Positions 17,347 to 26,163 of a stretch of DNA of 52,432 nt are shown in pieces (within the stretch, counting starts at the first letter, position 1; each line of letters starts with the position of its first letter). The notes below the pieces were generated by a model. The model made no database searches, was not told where the DNA came from, and worked only from the letters and a program-made list of their open reading frames with translations. The stretch is from positions 1 through 52,432 of the forward strand of contig JAAWAR010000142.1 of assembly GCA_022792295.1 (NCBI GenBank), read 5' to 3'. Source of the DNA: Lachnospiraceae bacterium. Lineage in GTDB: Bacteria; Bacillota; Clostridia; Lachnospirales; Lachnospiraceae. A program made the position numbers and the translations under genes.

Positions 17347-18375
17347 TTTCTGGCGATTGATATTTTCCCTCATTATAATGTTATATCATACAGTTTACTT
17401 TAAGGAATATTACGGATATTTCCCTATCTTTAGAAACGGCTATATCGGAGTGGAATTCTTTTGCATTGTATCGGGCTTTTTAATGGTGAAATCTTCTTAT
17501 AAAATTGATTTGCATTCTGCCCTTACTGGTAAAGAAACAATACGTTTTCTATTAAGAAAAATCAGATCAATTCTATCCTATTGGTTTTTTGTAAGTCTTT
17601 TATGTTTGGGAATTCGCCTTCTTGAAGTAAAGAATATTTATATGGCTATTGAACAAATCGCTTTTTCAATCTGGAATTTTTTATTTCTACAAAAAAGTGG
17701 TTTGGCTCCGTTTGCGTTAATTAATGTTGGCTGGTATGTTTCTTCTATGTTAATGTGTATGTTAATATTATATCCTCTGTGTATTAGAAACCGAGATATA
17801 TTTATAAATATTCTATGCCCCGCTGTCTCTATTTGCATATATTCTTTTTTCTCACTGCGATATAAGCACATTGCAATAGGCACAGACTGGTATGGCTGCA
17901 TAAACAGCGGAACATTACGCGTATGTGGCGGCCTGTGTTTAGGGGGGGGGGGGTATATGCATTGAGCCAATATCTGGCTGAATTGACGCTTTCACATATG
18001 CAGCGAGTACTCCTTACAAGTATTGAATGGATTTGTATGACAGGCATAATATTTTTAATCTGGTTTGCTCAAAATTCTTATTGGGACTTTATCATAATAC
18101 TTTTATTGGCAATCTCATTGACTATAATATTTAGTCAAAAAAGCTACACAAGCAATTTTATAACATGTAAATATGGGGAATTAAGCGTCGCGATTTATTT
18201 AAGTCAAGCCCCGGTGCTGGCTTTTTTTACAAAATACAATTTAGAAATATCATTTATGTCCATGTTAGGAATCTACTTGTTTCTCACAATCGGATTGTCC
18301 GTTTTGCTCTTATGCCTAGTAAAGGTATATAGACGGATCAAAACATCAATGACAGAAGACTGGCCCACAAAATAG
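17318..18375 (+). CDS. OafA-like acyltransferase 1, phase-variable, OFF as sequenced
   Basis: This is an acyltransferase-3 family integral membrane protein (DFWRLIFSLIIMLYHTVYF, GYIGVEFFCIVSGFLMV, NVGWYVSSML) broken by a 12-G tract at 17942-17953. As sequenced, translation stops at 17965. With 10 G the frame continues as LGGGVYALSQYL to 18375, giving 351 residues and aligning gap-free with the intact neighbour (LGGVVFALSEK). With 13 G it also opens, with one extra glycine. It would add an O-acyl group to the exported glycan. The start at 17318 has GGGAGG ahead; a longer in-frame start at 17297 is less likely. The gene is AT-rich (17581-17640 has 17 G/C in 60). Confidence 0.85.
17942..17953 (+). 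repeat. Poly-G tract, 12 G, in acyltransferase 1
   Basis: Twelve consecutive G within the coding sequence, after a TTA codon. Lengths of 10 or 13 restore the frame; 12 does not. Tracts of this length are typical slipped-strand mispairing sites. Confidence 0.95.
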
Positions 18376-18386
18376 GAGGTTTCGTG

Positions 18387-19433
18387 ATGAAGAAGACAAG
18401 AAACTGGACGCTTGATTTTTGGAAGCTGGTATTCTGCTTTGTCGTTTTGCTGTATCATTCCGTGTATTTTAAGGGAGAAAGCAGTTTCTCCCTTTTTCGA
18501 GGCGGTTACATAGGGGTTGAATTTTTTGGGATTGTCTCGGGATATTTGCTGGCGGTGTCTGCACAAAAAAAATCTGCCTGTCAATATCAGAAGACGGGAG
18601 CGGAGACATTTCAGTTTATTTGGCGGAAAATAATCAGTTTTGCACCTTATTGGCTGTTTATCAGTTTCATGAATTTCTGTCTGAAAGTAAGCGATATAAA
18701 AACGATCGGAGCTTTTTTCAAGCTCTTAGTGAACTCTGTCTGGGGACTGGCCTTTTTAGGAATGTCCGGAATCGGCAAGGAATCTATGTTAATAGGTGTG
18801 GGCTGGTATATTTCTTCTATGCTCCTTGCGTCCTTTGTTCTGTATCCTCTTTGCTTATACAATGCCAAAGTTTACACAGAAATTGTTTGCCCGTTGTTTT
18901 CTCTGCTTATTTTTGGCTTCTTTTCTCAAAGATATGGAACTTTATCCCGGGTATCACAGTGGTATGGTGTGCTGTATTCAGGTACGCTGAGGATGCTTGC
19001 AAGCATGACACTGGGAGGAGTTGTGTTTGCCCTGTCTGAAAAAATGAAAAGAATGCCGTTTACAAACTTTGAGAGACGTTTGTTTTCCATAATCGAAAAT
19101 ACAGGTTTCATTCTTATTTTATGGATCATTAGTTTTAAATGGGAAAGCACTTACGACTTTTTAATCGTTTTAATATATGCTGTCTGTATCACTTTGATAT
19201 GCAGCCAAGTCGGTTCCGCCAATCCTTTCTTTAATGAAAAATGGCTGAAAAATGCGGGAAATATGAGCCTGGTTCTGTACCTGACTCAAAGTACAACGAC
19301 CAATATCCTGTTGGAATGGGATCCGGGAATCGGATATTGGAAAACAACATGTCTGTATGTTTTTATGACAATTATCCTGTCAGAGATGATCCTGTTATCT
19401 GTCAATAAAATGAGGAAGACACTATGCAGCTGA
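18387..19433 (+). CDS. OafA-like acyltransferase 2, intact
   Basis: A 348-residue acyltransferase-3 membrane protein, paralogous to the genes on both sides: LDFWKLVFCFVVLLYHSVYF, GGYIGVEFFGIVSGYLLAV, GVGWYISSMLLASFVLYPL and a final helix region TTCLYVFMTIILSEMILL. Around ten transmembrane helices are expected. At the place where paralogue 1 has its G tract this gene reads CTGGGAGGAGTT, so it cannot slip in the same way and is constitutively open. AGGAGG is seven bases from the ATG at 18387, which is preferred over the GTG at 18384. Confidence 0.9.
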   Translation: MKKTRNWTLDFWKLVFCFVVLLYHSVYFKGESSFSLFRGGYIGVEFFGIVSGYLLAVSAQKKSACQYQKTGAETFQFIWRKIISFAPYWLFISFMNFCLKVSDIKTIGAFFKLLVNSVWGLAFLGMSGIGKESMLIGVGWYISSMLLASFVLYPLCLYNAKVYTEIVCPLFSLLIFGFFSQRYGTLSRVSQWYGVLYSGTLRMLASMTLGGVVFALSEKMKRMPFTNFERRLFSIIENTGFILILWIISFKWESTYDFLIVLIYAVCITLICSQVGSANPFFNEKWLKNAGNMSLVLYLTQSTTTNILLEWDPGIGYWKTTCLYVFMTIILSEMILLSVNKMRKTLCS

Positions 19434-20516
19434 ATACAAGAAATGAGCGAATCGATGCATTACGATTTGTGTTTTGCATTATGATTATAGTATATCAGTC
19501 TAATAAATTTTGGGGGCAATCCGTATATTTTGCAAAAGGCTGGTATATTGGATTTGAATTTTTCTTCCTCTTATCTGGATATTTTTTAATGTGTTCGATA
19601 GAAAGCGTCAATAAACGGGGAGTTGAGCTGAATATTTGGCTCATCCTCAAAGATATGGCAAAGAATATCTATGGATGTTTTTTCCTGTCCAGTCTGGCGG
19701 GAATGGCAGGAACCATTATAGCCAAATGCGCAGCAGGCTGTCATCTTCCCCGGATGATACAGGATATAGTAAACTCTGCCGGAAATTTTTTTCTGTTGGA
19801 AATGACCGGCATTATATTAGGGGGGGGGTATAAAGCTGGCCGGCTCCTGGGTCTTATCTGCCCTGATGCTTTCAACAGCCGTTATTTTAATTTTTTATAA
19901 ATTCACCAGACAACTGTTCCAGTATGTTTTAGCGCCTTGTATTTGTATCGTATTTTTAGGATTCTTTAATCAGCGTTATGGCATGCTTCATAAAACGCAT
20001 GACTGGCTGCTTTTTACATATTCAGGCGTAGTGAGGGCGGTCGGTGAAATGCTGTTAGGCTGTGTTTGCTATGCTCTCAGCCAAAAAATAGCCTCTCTCA
20101 GCATGAATCGTACGAAGCAGTTCATTTTCCGGATCGTGGAAAGCAGTTGCTTCATTGGTGTTATATTCGCCTCCTGGTTTATTGCATTTTCTAGTTTGGA
20201 TTTTGTTTATCTGATTTTATTGGCCTTGGGTATAACCATATGTTTTGGTATAGAACACAAAAACCAACGGCTTGAAAAAATATTGGCGGTTTTCGGAAGG
20301 GAATTGAGTCTTTCTCTTTATTTAAATCACTTGTGGATTCTTTCTATCATAAAAGATATACGGATATCCAGAAATACAAAAGTTATGCTTTGGATTTTGT
20401 TGACATTTTTAATTTCGATTTTTGTGCGGAAAAACAGCGGAAAACTGAGCATACTAATACATAGATATTTTTCTTATAGAAAGAAAATTTTGACACAATC
20501 AGGAAAGAAGGGATAG
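19424..20516 (+). CDS. OafA-like acyltransferase 3, phase-variable, OFF as sequenced
   Basis: The third acyltransferase-3 paralogue (RIDALRFVFCIMIIVYQSN, GWYIGFEFFFLLSGYFLM) is interrupted by a nine-G tract at 19820-19828. As sequenced the frame runs past the tract as GGGYKAGRL and stops at 19900. With eight G it continues as ILGGGIKLAGSWVLSALML to 20516, giving 363 residues with the expected later helices (LLFTYSGVVRAVGEMLLGCVCYALSQ). Its start overlaps the previous gene by ten bases. The tract lies in a different part of the protein from the tract in paralogue 1, so the two arose independently. Confidence 0.85.
19820..19828 (+). repeat. Poly-G tract, 9 G, in acyltransferase 3
   Basis: Nine consecutive G following a TTA codon. 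Loss of one G (or gain of two) restores the full-length acyltransferase; nine is out of frame. Confidence 0.93.
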
Positions 20517-20522
20517 GAAAAG

Positions 20523-21311
20523 ATGCATCTGTTTATTCGCAGATTGAAAAGTTTTTGGTATTATAAGGATTTATTAAAGCAGCTTGTTGCCCGGGATGTG
20601 AAATTAAAATACAGAAGAAGCTTCTTGGGATATGTCTGGAGTGTCTTAAATCCGCTTCTTATTATGGCGGTTATGTCCGTTGTCTTTTCTACCATGTTTA
20701 AAAAAAACATAGAAAATTTTCCTGTCTACCTCTTTACGGGCCAGCTGCTGTTTAATTTTATGAATACCTCCACACATCAGGCAATCAGTTCTATAACAGG
20801 AAGCGGTGCGCTTCTGAAGAAAGCCTATGTTCCAAAATATATTTTCACAGTGGCTAAAATTACCAGCGGATTGGTAGACTTCTTTTTTTCGCTGGGTGCC
20901 TTGCTGCTTGTAATGCTGGTAACGCGGGCTCCATTTAGCTGGCACAATTTACTTTTTATTGTTGTTGCATTTCAGCTGTATTTATTCTGCCTGGGGCTCG
21001 GTTTATTTCTTGCGCAGGCCAATGTTTTTTTTCGGGATATCCAATATATCTATAATGCGGTCACGACTGCATGGATGTATCTGACGCCGATTTTCTATCC
21101 GATTGAATCAATCAATGAAAGACTTTTGTGGTTTATAAAACACTTTAATCCGATGTATTTTTATGTCGGGCAGTTTCGCGACCTGGTCTACTATAACACG
21201 CTGCCAGGGCCTAAAATAACGTTTGCCGGCTGGGCAACCGCATTCTTAATGCTGGGAATCGGAACGTGGAGTTTTTTGCGGAGCCAGGATCGATTTATCT
21301 TATATATATAA
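20523..21311 (+). CDS. ABC-2 polysaccharide export permease (Wzm/TagG type)
   Basis: A 262-residue permease with the ABC-2 signature LVARDVKLKYRRSFLGYVWSVLNPLL and about six transmembrane segments, including the conserved TAWMYLTPIFYPI loop and HFNPMYFYVGQFRDLVY. It forms the channel that moves the lipid-linked glycan out of the cell. Its ATPase is the next gene. It is a different exporter from the TagG at 48953-49732. Confidence 0.93.
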   Translation: MHLFIRRLKSFWYYKDLLKQLVARDVKLKYRRSFLGYVWSVLNPLLIMAVMSVVFSTMFKKNIENFPVYLFTGQLLFNFMNTSTHQAISSITGSGALLKKAYVPKYIFTVAKITSGLVDFFFSLGALLLVMLVTRAPFSWHNLLFIVVAFQLYLFCLGLGLFLAQANVFFRDIQYIYNAVTTAWMYLTPIFYPIESINERLLWFIKHFNPMYFYVGQFRDLVYYNTLPGPKITFAGWATAFLMLGIGTWSFLRSQDRFILYI

Positions 21312-21326
21312 GGCCGGAGGGACTTT

Positions 21327-22064
21327 ATGAATACGCGGGTTATGATCGATGTCAATCATGTGACAATACGTTTTAATAAAAGTACCGAAAAAATTGATAA
21401 TCTAAAAGAATATGCGATTAAGTTAATAAAACGCGAATTGATGTTCCAGGAATTCCTGGCTGTAAGGGATGTATCTTTTCAAGTAAAAAAAGGAGAGGCC
21501 TGGGGACTGATTGGGAAAAATGGTTCCGGAAAATCTACACTTTTAAAGGCGGTAAGCGGTATTATGAAACCGTATTTGGGCAGTATTGCGGTGAATGGAA
21601 GCGTTGCTCCATTAATCGAATTAGGCGCCGGTTTTGATGGGAATATGACTGCCCGTGAAAATATCTATTTAAACGGCTGTGTCCTAGGCCATACAGAAAA
21701 ATATATGGCGGAGCATTTTGAGGAAATTGTCGATTTTGCAGAAATCGGAGATTTCTTAGATTCTCCGATCAAAAATTTTTCGTCCGGTATGACCGCACGC
21801 CTGGGATTCGCAATTGCGACAATGGTCCGTCCGGAAATTTTGATCGTAGATGAAATTTTGGCTGTCGGGGATTTTAAATTCAGAGAAAAATGCCAGGAAC
21901 GAATGAACAGCATGCTGAGCGGCGGGACCACCTTATTATTTGTTTCTCACAATATAGAGGAAGTAAAAAAACTGTGTGATCATGCCATATGGCTTGAAAA
22001 AGGACAGGCTGTCAAGATAGGAAATGCCGAAGACGTATGCAACGAATATTTAGCGAGAGGATAG
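21327..22064 (+). CDS. ABC transporter ATPase (Wzt/TagH type)
   Basis: A 245-residue ATPase with Walker A GKNGSGKST, signature FSSGMTARLGF, Walker B ILIVDEILAVGD and the switch His in LLFVSHNIEEV. It lacks the C-terminal carbohydrate-binding extension of long Wzt proteins, so it is unlikely to read a terminal cap on the polymer. GGAGGG lies before the start. It pairs with the preceding permease. Confidence 0.93.
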   Translation: MNTRVMIDVNHVTIRFNKSTEKIDNLKEYAIKLIKRELMFQEFLAVRDVSFQVKKGEAWGLIGKNGSGKSTLLKAVSGIMKPYLGSIAVNGSVAPLIELGAGFDGNMTARENIYLNGCVLGHTEKYMAEHFEEIVDFAEIGDFLDSPIKNFSSGMTARLGFAIATMVRPEILIVDEILAVGDFKFREKCQERMNSMLSGGTTLLFVSHNIEEVKKLCDHAIWLEKGQAVKIGNAEDVCNEYLARG

Positions 22065-22070
22065 AAAGCA

Positions 22071-23114
22071 ATGAAGTTTAATATGGAAACATTAAGGCAT
22101 GAAAGGCGGGCCTATGTGATTGCCGAAATGTCCGCTAATCATGCAGGCAGTATGGAACGTGCCAAGGAGATTATTTGGGCGGCCCGCGAAGCCGGCGCAG
22201 ATTGTATCAAAATTCAAACGTACACAGCAGATACCTTAACAATCAACTGCAATAATCCATATTTTCAAATCGGAAGCGGTACATGGGAGGGCGAAAATCT
22301 GTACCACCTTTATGAAAAAGCCTATACACCCTGGGAGTGGCAGGCTGAATTAAAAAGGGAGGCCGAAAAAGCAGGGATTGATTTCCTTTCCACACCGTTC
22401 GATCGTACATCCGTGGATTTTCTTGAAACGATAGGAATCGGATTTTATAAAATCGCTTCGTTTGAATTGGTAGATATTCCATTAATTGAATATGTCGCGT
22501 CGAAAGGGAAACCGGTTCTTTTGTCTACCGGGATGGGAACCCTGGAGGAAATTGAAGATGCGGTTTCTGCTATACGAGGCCAGGGAAATGATCAGATTAT
22601 ATTGCTGCGATGTGCCAGTGCATATCCTGCCGTTTCAGATGAGATGAATTTGCTGACGCTGCAGGATATGCGCAGCCGTTTTTCGACGGTTGTCGGTTTA
22701 TCGGATCATTCACTGGGAGCGATTGCAGCGGTGACAGCGGTCGCATTAGGAGCCAACGTGATCGAAAAACATTTTTGCTTAAGCCGCTCGATTGAAAATC
22801 CAGATGCTTCCTTTTCCATGGAACCAGGAGAATTTGCACAAATGGTACAGGATATACGCACGACAGAACGGGCAATCGGTGAAACCAAATACGGTCCGAC
22901 CAGCCAGGAAAAAGGGAGTCTCATATTCCGCAGATCCATTTTTACGGTAAAACCGATAAAAAAAGGTGAACGATTCACAGAAGAAAATATTCGGGTTATA
23001 CGACCGGGATTTGGATTAAAACCAAAGGAGCTCAAAGCAGTAATTGGAAAGCATGCAAAAATAGATTTGGATTATGGCACACCTTTATCATGGGAGGCTG
23101 TAGATGAAGGATAA
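22071..23114 (+). CDS. pseI: Pseudaminic acid synthase
   Basis: A 347-residue NeuB/PseI-family enzyme with an N-terminal PEP-condensing TIM barrel (IAEMSANHAGSMERAKEII, DCIKIQTYTADTLT, LSTPFDRTSVDFL, GLSDHSLG, VIEKHFCLSR) and a C-terminal SAF/antifreeze-like domain (RRSIFTVKPIKKGERFTEENI). It condenses 2,4-diacetamido-2,4,6-trideoxy-L-altrose, or its N-formyl variant, with PEP. Assignment as PseI and not NeuB rests on the surrounding pseB, pseC, pseG and pseF. Confidence 0.92.
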   Translation: MKFNMETLRHERRAYVIAEMSANHAGSMERAKEIIWAAREAGADCIKIQTYTADTLTINCNNPYFQIGSGTWEGENLYHLYEKAYTPWEWQAELKREAEKAGIDFLSTPFDRTSVDFLETIGIGFYKIASFELVDIPLIEYVASKGKPVLLSTGMGTLEEIEDAVSAIRGQGNDQIILLRCASAYPAVSDEMNLLTLQDMRSRFSTVVGLSDHSLGAIAAVTAVALGANVIEKHFCLSRSIENPDASFSMEPGEFAQMVQDIRTTERAIGETKYGPTSQEKGSLIFRRSIFTVKPIKKGERFTEENIRVIRPGFGLKPKELKAVIGKHAKIDLDYGTPLSWEAVDEG

Positions 23115-24206
23115 GGAGAAAAAAGAAGCCCTTTTTTTACGAAATGCCGTTTGGGAAGACTGTGCATTTCTGCTTCAATTAGCAAATGACGAAACATGCA
23201 GAAGGAATTCCTTTAATCCGGATACAATCAGCATGGAAACGCATGCAAAGTGGCTGGAAAAAACGTTATGTTCGCAGACAGTTAAGCTGTATATTTTAAT
23301 GGATCAAACAGAAGCAATCGGACAAGGGCGATTAGAACGGCTGGAAAATGGCTGTAGGATCAGCTACAGCATCATTCCGGAACGCCGTGGAGGCGGCTAT
23401 GGAAAGGAATTAATCCGCCTGTTAAGTCATGCAATGCTGCGGGATTTTCCAGACTGCGGCGTCTGCTATGGGGAAGTATTAAAAACGAATGTGGCATCTC
23501 AAAAATCATTTGAAGATTTGGGCTATTCGGTTATTTACGAAATGGAAACATATATGGTATACGAAGGAAATCCTGTTCTTCATGTAAATACAGGTGCGGA
23601 TGCCATAGCCAAAATAGGGGGGGGGGGGTACTCCTCCTGAGCAATAACAGAAATTCCATGGGACTGGAACGATGGCTGAGAGAGCAGGGGGAATATGTCT
23701 ACTATTACAGCGGGCCGTTGACAAAGGAACAAGTCCTCTGGCTATCGCCAAAGCTTGTAATCAGTTACAACTACAGCTATATAATTCCGGAGGAAATCAT
23801 ACGCTGTATTGACGGTCAAATTTTGAATCTTCATATTTCTTATCTGCCATGGAACCGGGGGTCTGACCCCAATTTTTGGAGTTTTGTAGACGATACGCCA
23901 AAGGGAGTTACCATCCACCAGCTTTCGGTGCAATTAGACCAGGGAGAGGTCCTATTGCAGCAAGCGTTTTCTTTCGATGAAAAAGTTGAGACATTTAGAA
24001 CCACATATGAGAAATTAAATGATGGAATCGTAAAGCTGTTTCAAGAAAATTTTACGGCCATATTAAAGCGGGAAATAAAATCGCGCCCGCAGCAGGGAAC
24101 AGGAACCTATCACACGCGTAGAGATCGAAAGATTTTTTTAGACGGTCAGGAATTGGACTGGGAAGAAACTATTTTTGATTTCAAAAAAAGAATGAATTTA
24201 CAGTAG
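23104..24206 (+). CDS. Phase-variable PseH-like acetyltransferase / formyltransferase fusion, OFF as sequenced
   Basis: Residues 1-170 are a GNAT N-acetyltransferase of PseH type (FLRNAVWEDCAFLLQLAND, RISYSIIPERRGGGYGKEL, ASQKSFEDLGY). A 12-G tract at 23617-23628 follows. As sequenced, translation ends at 23640 after IGGGGYSS, leaving a 178-residue acetyltransferase. With 10 G the frame runs on as IGGGVLLLSNNRNSMGLERW into a formyltransferase domain (NLHISYLPWNRGSDPN, the HxSxLPxxRG-type motif) to 24206, 366 residues in all. No ribosome binding site precedes the only internal ATG (23658), so formyltransferase synthesis should depend on tract length while the GNAT domain is always made. Confidence 0.85.
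23617..23628 (+). repeat. Poly-G tract, 12 G, between acetyl- and formyltransferase domains
   Basis: Twelve consecutive G after an ATA codon. Lengths of 10 or 13 join the two domains; 12 gives a stop at 23638-23640. The tract forms the domain linker, so length changes of three would be tolerated. Confidence 0.95.
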
Positions 24207-24217
24207 GATGGAGACGT

Positions 24218-25249
24218 ATGCAATATATTCGTGTAGATGCAAATGAACGGATCGGAACGGGGCATGTTATGAGATGCCTTTCAATCGCAAAGGAGCTGCG
24301 TAATCGCCAGGAGGAGACCGTTTTCTTGATCGCAGATTCGGATTCTTCCGAGTTGATTTCCGAGCACGGATTTCCATTCATATGCTTATCTTCCGTATGG
24401 AATGATCTGGAGTATGAAATGGACGTGCTGATTCAGGTCATTGTCGAACAGAATATATCCCGGCTGTTGATTGACTCTTATTTTGTAACCAAGCCTTATT
24501 TAGAAATAATTGGAAGGTATACAAAAATCATTTATCTGGATGATTTGAATCGTTTTATCTATCCGGTCGATTTTTTAGTTAACTATAATTTTTACGCTGA
24601 GAATCTGGATTATTCTTTTAGATACCGGGAAGCCGGGTTAGAAACGAAATTTGTTTTAGGAAGCCAATACGTGCCATTGAGGAAGGAGTTTTCTTCTGTA
24701 ACAAGGACAATCAACCAAAAGGTTTCAAACATATTAATCAGCACAGGGGGAACCGATCCGTATAATGTTGCGGGAGAGCTTCTTTTGGCTTTAACCAGAC
24801 AAGTATGGTTTGAAAATTATGATTATTATGTTATTATCGGAAAATACAATAAAAATCAAGACACCTTGAAGCTTCAATGGGGAGATAAGAGAAACGTTCA
24901 TTTGATTTGTAATTGCACCAATCTTGCGGATTATATGAAGACCTGCGATATAGCGATAACGGCAGGCGGTGTTACCACATATGAGCTATGTGCATGTGGA
25001 ATCCCGTCTATTATGTATACACTGGCAGATAATCAGCTTGATATTGCGAAAACTGTTTCGGATCGGAATCTGATTCCCTGGACGGGAGATGTTAGGACAG
25101 ATAGGGATAGCTGTATGGAAGCTATCCTGCGGTATATAGAATTATTTTCACACAATTATAGCCTGAGAGAAAAAATTTGCAAAGATATGCAAAGGGCCGT
25201 TGACGGTAATGGCGTAGAAAGGCTTGCAGCAATTCTGTTAACCGTTTAA
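24218..25249 (+). CDS. pseG: UDP-sugar hydrolase of pseudaminic acid synthesis
   Basis: A 343-residue GT-B-like nucleotidase with the PseG signature RVDANERIGTGHVMRCL holding the catalytic His16, and the MurG-like segment ITAGGVTTYELCACGIPSI for UDP binding. It removes UDP from the 2,4-diamido-trideoxy-L-altrose intermediate before PseI acts. It begins 12 bases after the formyltransferase stop with GGATGGAG as a weak ribosome binding site. Confidence 0.9.
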   Translation: MQYIRVDANERIGTGHVMRCLSIAKELRNRQEETVFLIADSDSSELISEHGFPFICLSSVWNDLEYEMDVLIQVIVEQNISRLLIDSYFVTKPYLEIIGRYTKIIYLDDLNRFIYPVDFLVNYNFYAENLDYSFRYREAGLETKFVLGSQYVPLRKEFSSVTRTINQKVSNILISTGGTDPYNVAGELLLALTRQVWFENYDYYVIIGKYNKNQDTLKLQWGDKRNVHLICNCTNLADYMKTCDIAITAGGVTTYELCACGIPSIMYTLADNQLDIAKTVSDRNLIPWTGDVRTDRDSCMEAILRYIELFSHNYSLREKICKDMQRAVDGNGVERLAAILLTV

Positions 25250-25271
25250 AACATGTAAAAGGAGTATTTTC

Positions 25272-26147
25272 ATGAAGCTTCGATTCGTACTCCAGGCTAT
25301 GCGCATAAAAAACTGGATAAAAAATAGTTTGATTTTTATACCGATCATTTTTTCAGGAGTGCTTTTTGAAGATGATAACCTGTTTATCGTTTTGGGGGCC
25401 TTCTTAAGCTTTTCCCTTATTGCTTCTTCCATTTACATAATTAACGATGTCAGAGATGCTGAGAATGACCGGAAACATGCCCCCAAATGCAGCCGCCCTA
25501 TTGCTGCGGGGAACCTTGCTGCCGGAAAAGCATTGCTTATAAGCGGCATTATAGCAGGAGGCGGCTATAGTTTGGCTTTTTGGATTGGAAAAACAACAGG
25601 ATTTGTTTTTTGGCCGCTCTTTGAGCTTACCGCATACTTTCTTCTAAACTTAGGCTATAGTATGGGATTAAAAAATTTTCCGCTTATAGACGTCTTTCTG
25701 CTGGCATTGGGATTTATGCTTCGTGTTTTCTACGGCGGAAGCATCTTGGGAATCGGCGTTTCCAACTGGGTCTATCTGACAATTTTTTCCGGAGCTCTGT
25801 ATCTAAGTCTTGGAAAACGCAAAAATGAACTGCTTTATTATGGAGATGCCGCCAGAGAATCCCTGAAAAATTATACGCTGGAATTTTTGGACAAGGGGAT
25901 GCAGATATTTTTGACTCTATGCCTGGTCTTTTATTCTTTGGCATGTGCCTCCTACGATACCGCTGCTGCTAAAATGGGTGTGAACCTGATCTGGACGGTA
26001 CCTCTGGTTACCCTAATCTGTTTAAAATATTACCTGGATATAAGCCGTATGACAGAGGGAGACCCTGTTGGGATTATCTTTAAGGATAAATATCTGCTCT
26101 TGTTAATTACAGCATATGGATTATCCATGATTATACTATTAAATTAG
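25272..26147 (+). CDS. UbiA-family polyprenyl-phosphate phosphoribosyltransferase-like protein
   Basis: A 291-residue polytopic UbiA prenyltransferase with IKNWIKNSLIFIPIIFSGV at the N terminus and the substrate-binding motif NDVRDAENDRKHAPKCSRPIA. This variant, with RPIAxG after the Asp motif, matches decaprenyl-phosphate phosphoribosyltransferases, which move 5-phosphoribose from PRPP to a polyprenyl phosphate. About eight helices follow. It probably makes a polyprenyl-linked pentose for a GT-C enzyme; the 757-residue membrane protein three genes downstream is the candidate user. No dedicated phosphatase was seen nearby. Confidence 0.82.
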   Translation: MKLRFVLQAMRIKNWIKNSLIFIPIIFSGVLFEDDNLFIVLGAFLSFSLIASSIYIINDVRDAENDRKHAPKCSRPIAAGNLAAGKALLISGIIAGGGYSLAFWIGKTTGFVFWPLFELTAYFLLNLGYSMGLKNFPLIDVFLLALGFMLRVFYGGSILGIGVSNWVYLTIFSGALYLSLGKRKNELLYYGDAARESLKNYTLEFLDKGMQIFLTLCLVFYSLACASYDTAAAKMGVNLIWTVPLVTLICLKYYLDISRMTEGDPVGIIFKDKYLLLLITAYGLSMIILLN

Positions 26148-26163
26148 ACATAGGGAGGAAGAT

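Noticed and set aside
17318-18375. Acyltransferase 1 as a decayed pseudogene
   Set aside because: Apart from the G-tract length, both halves are intact and open, which fits a reversible switch better than decay.
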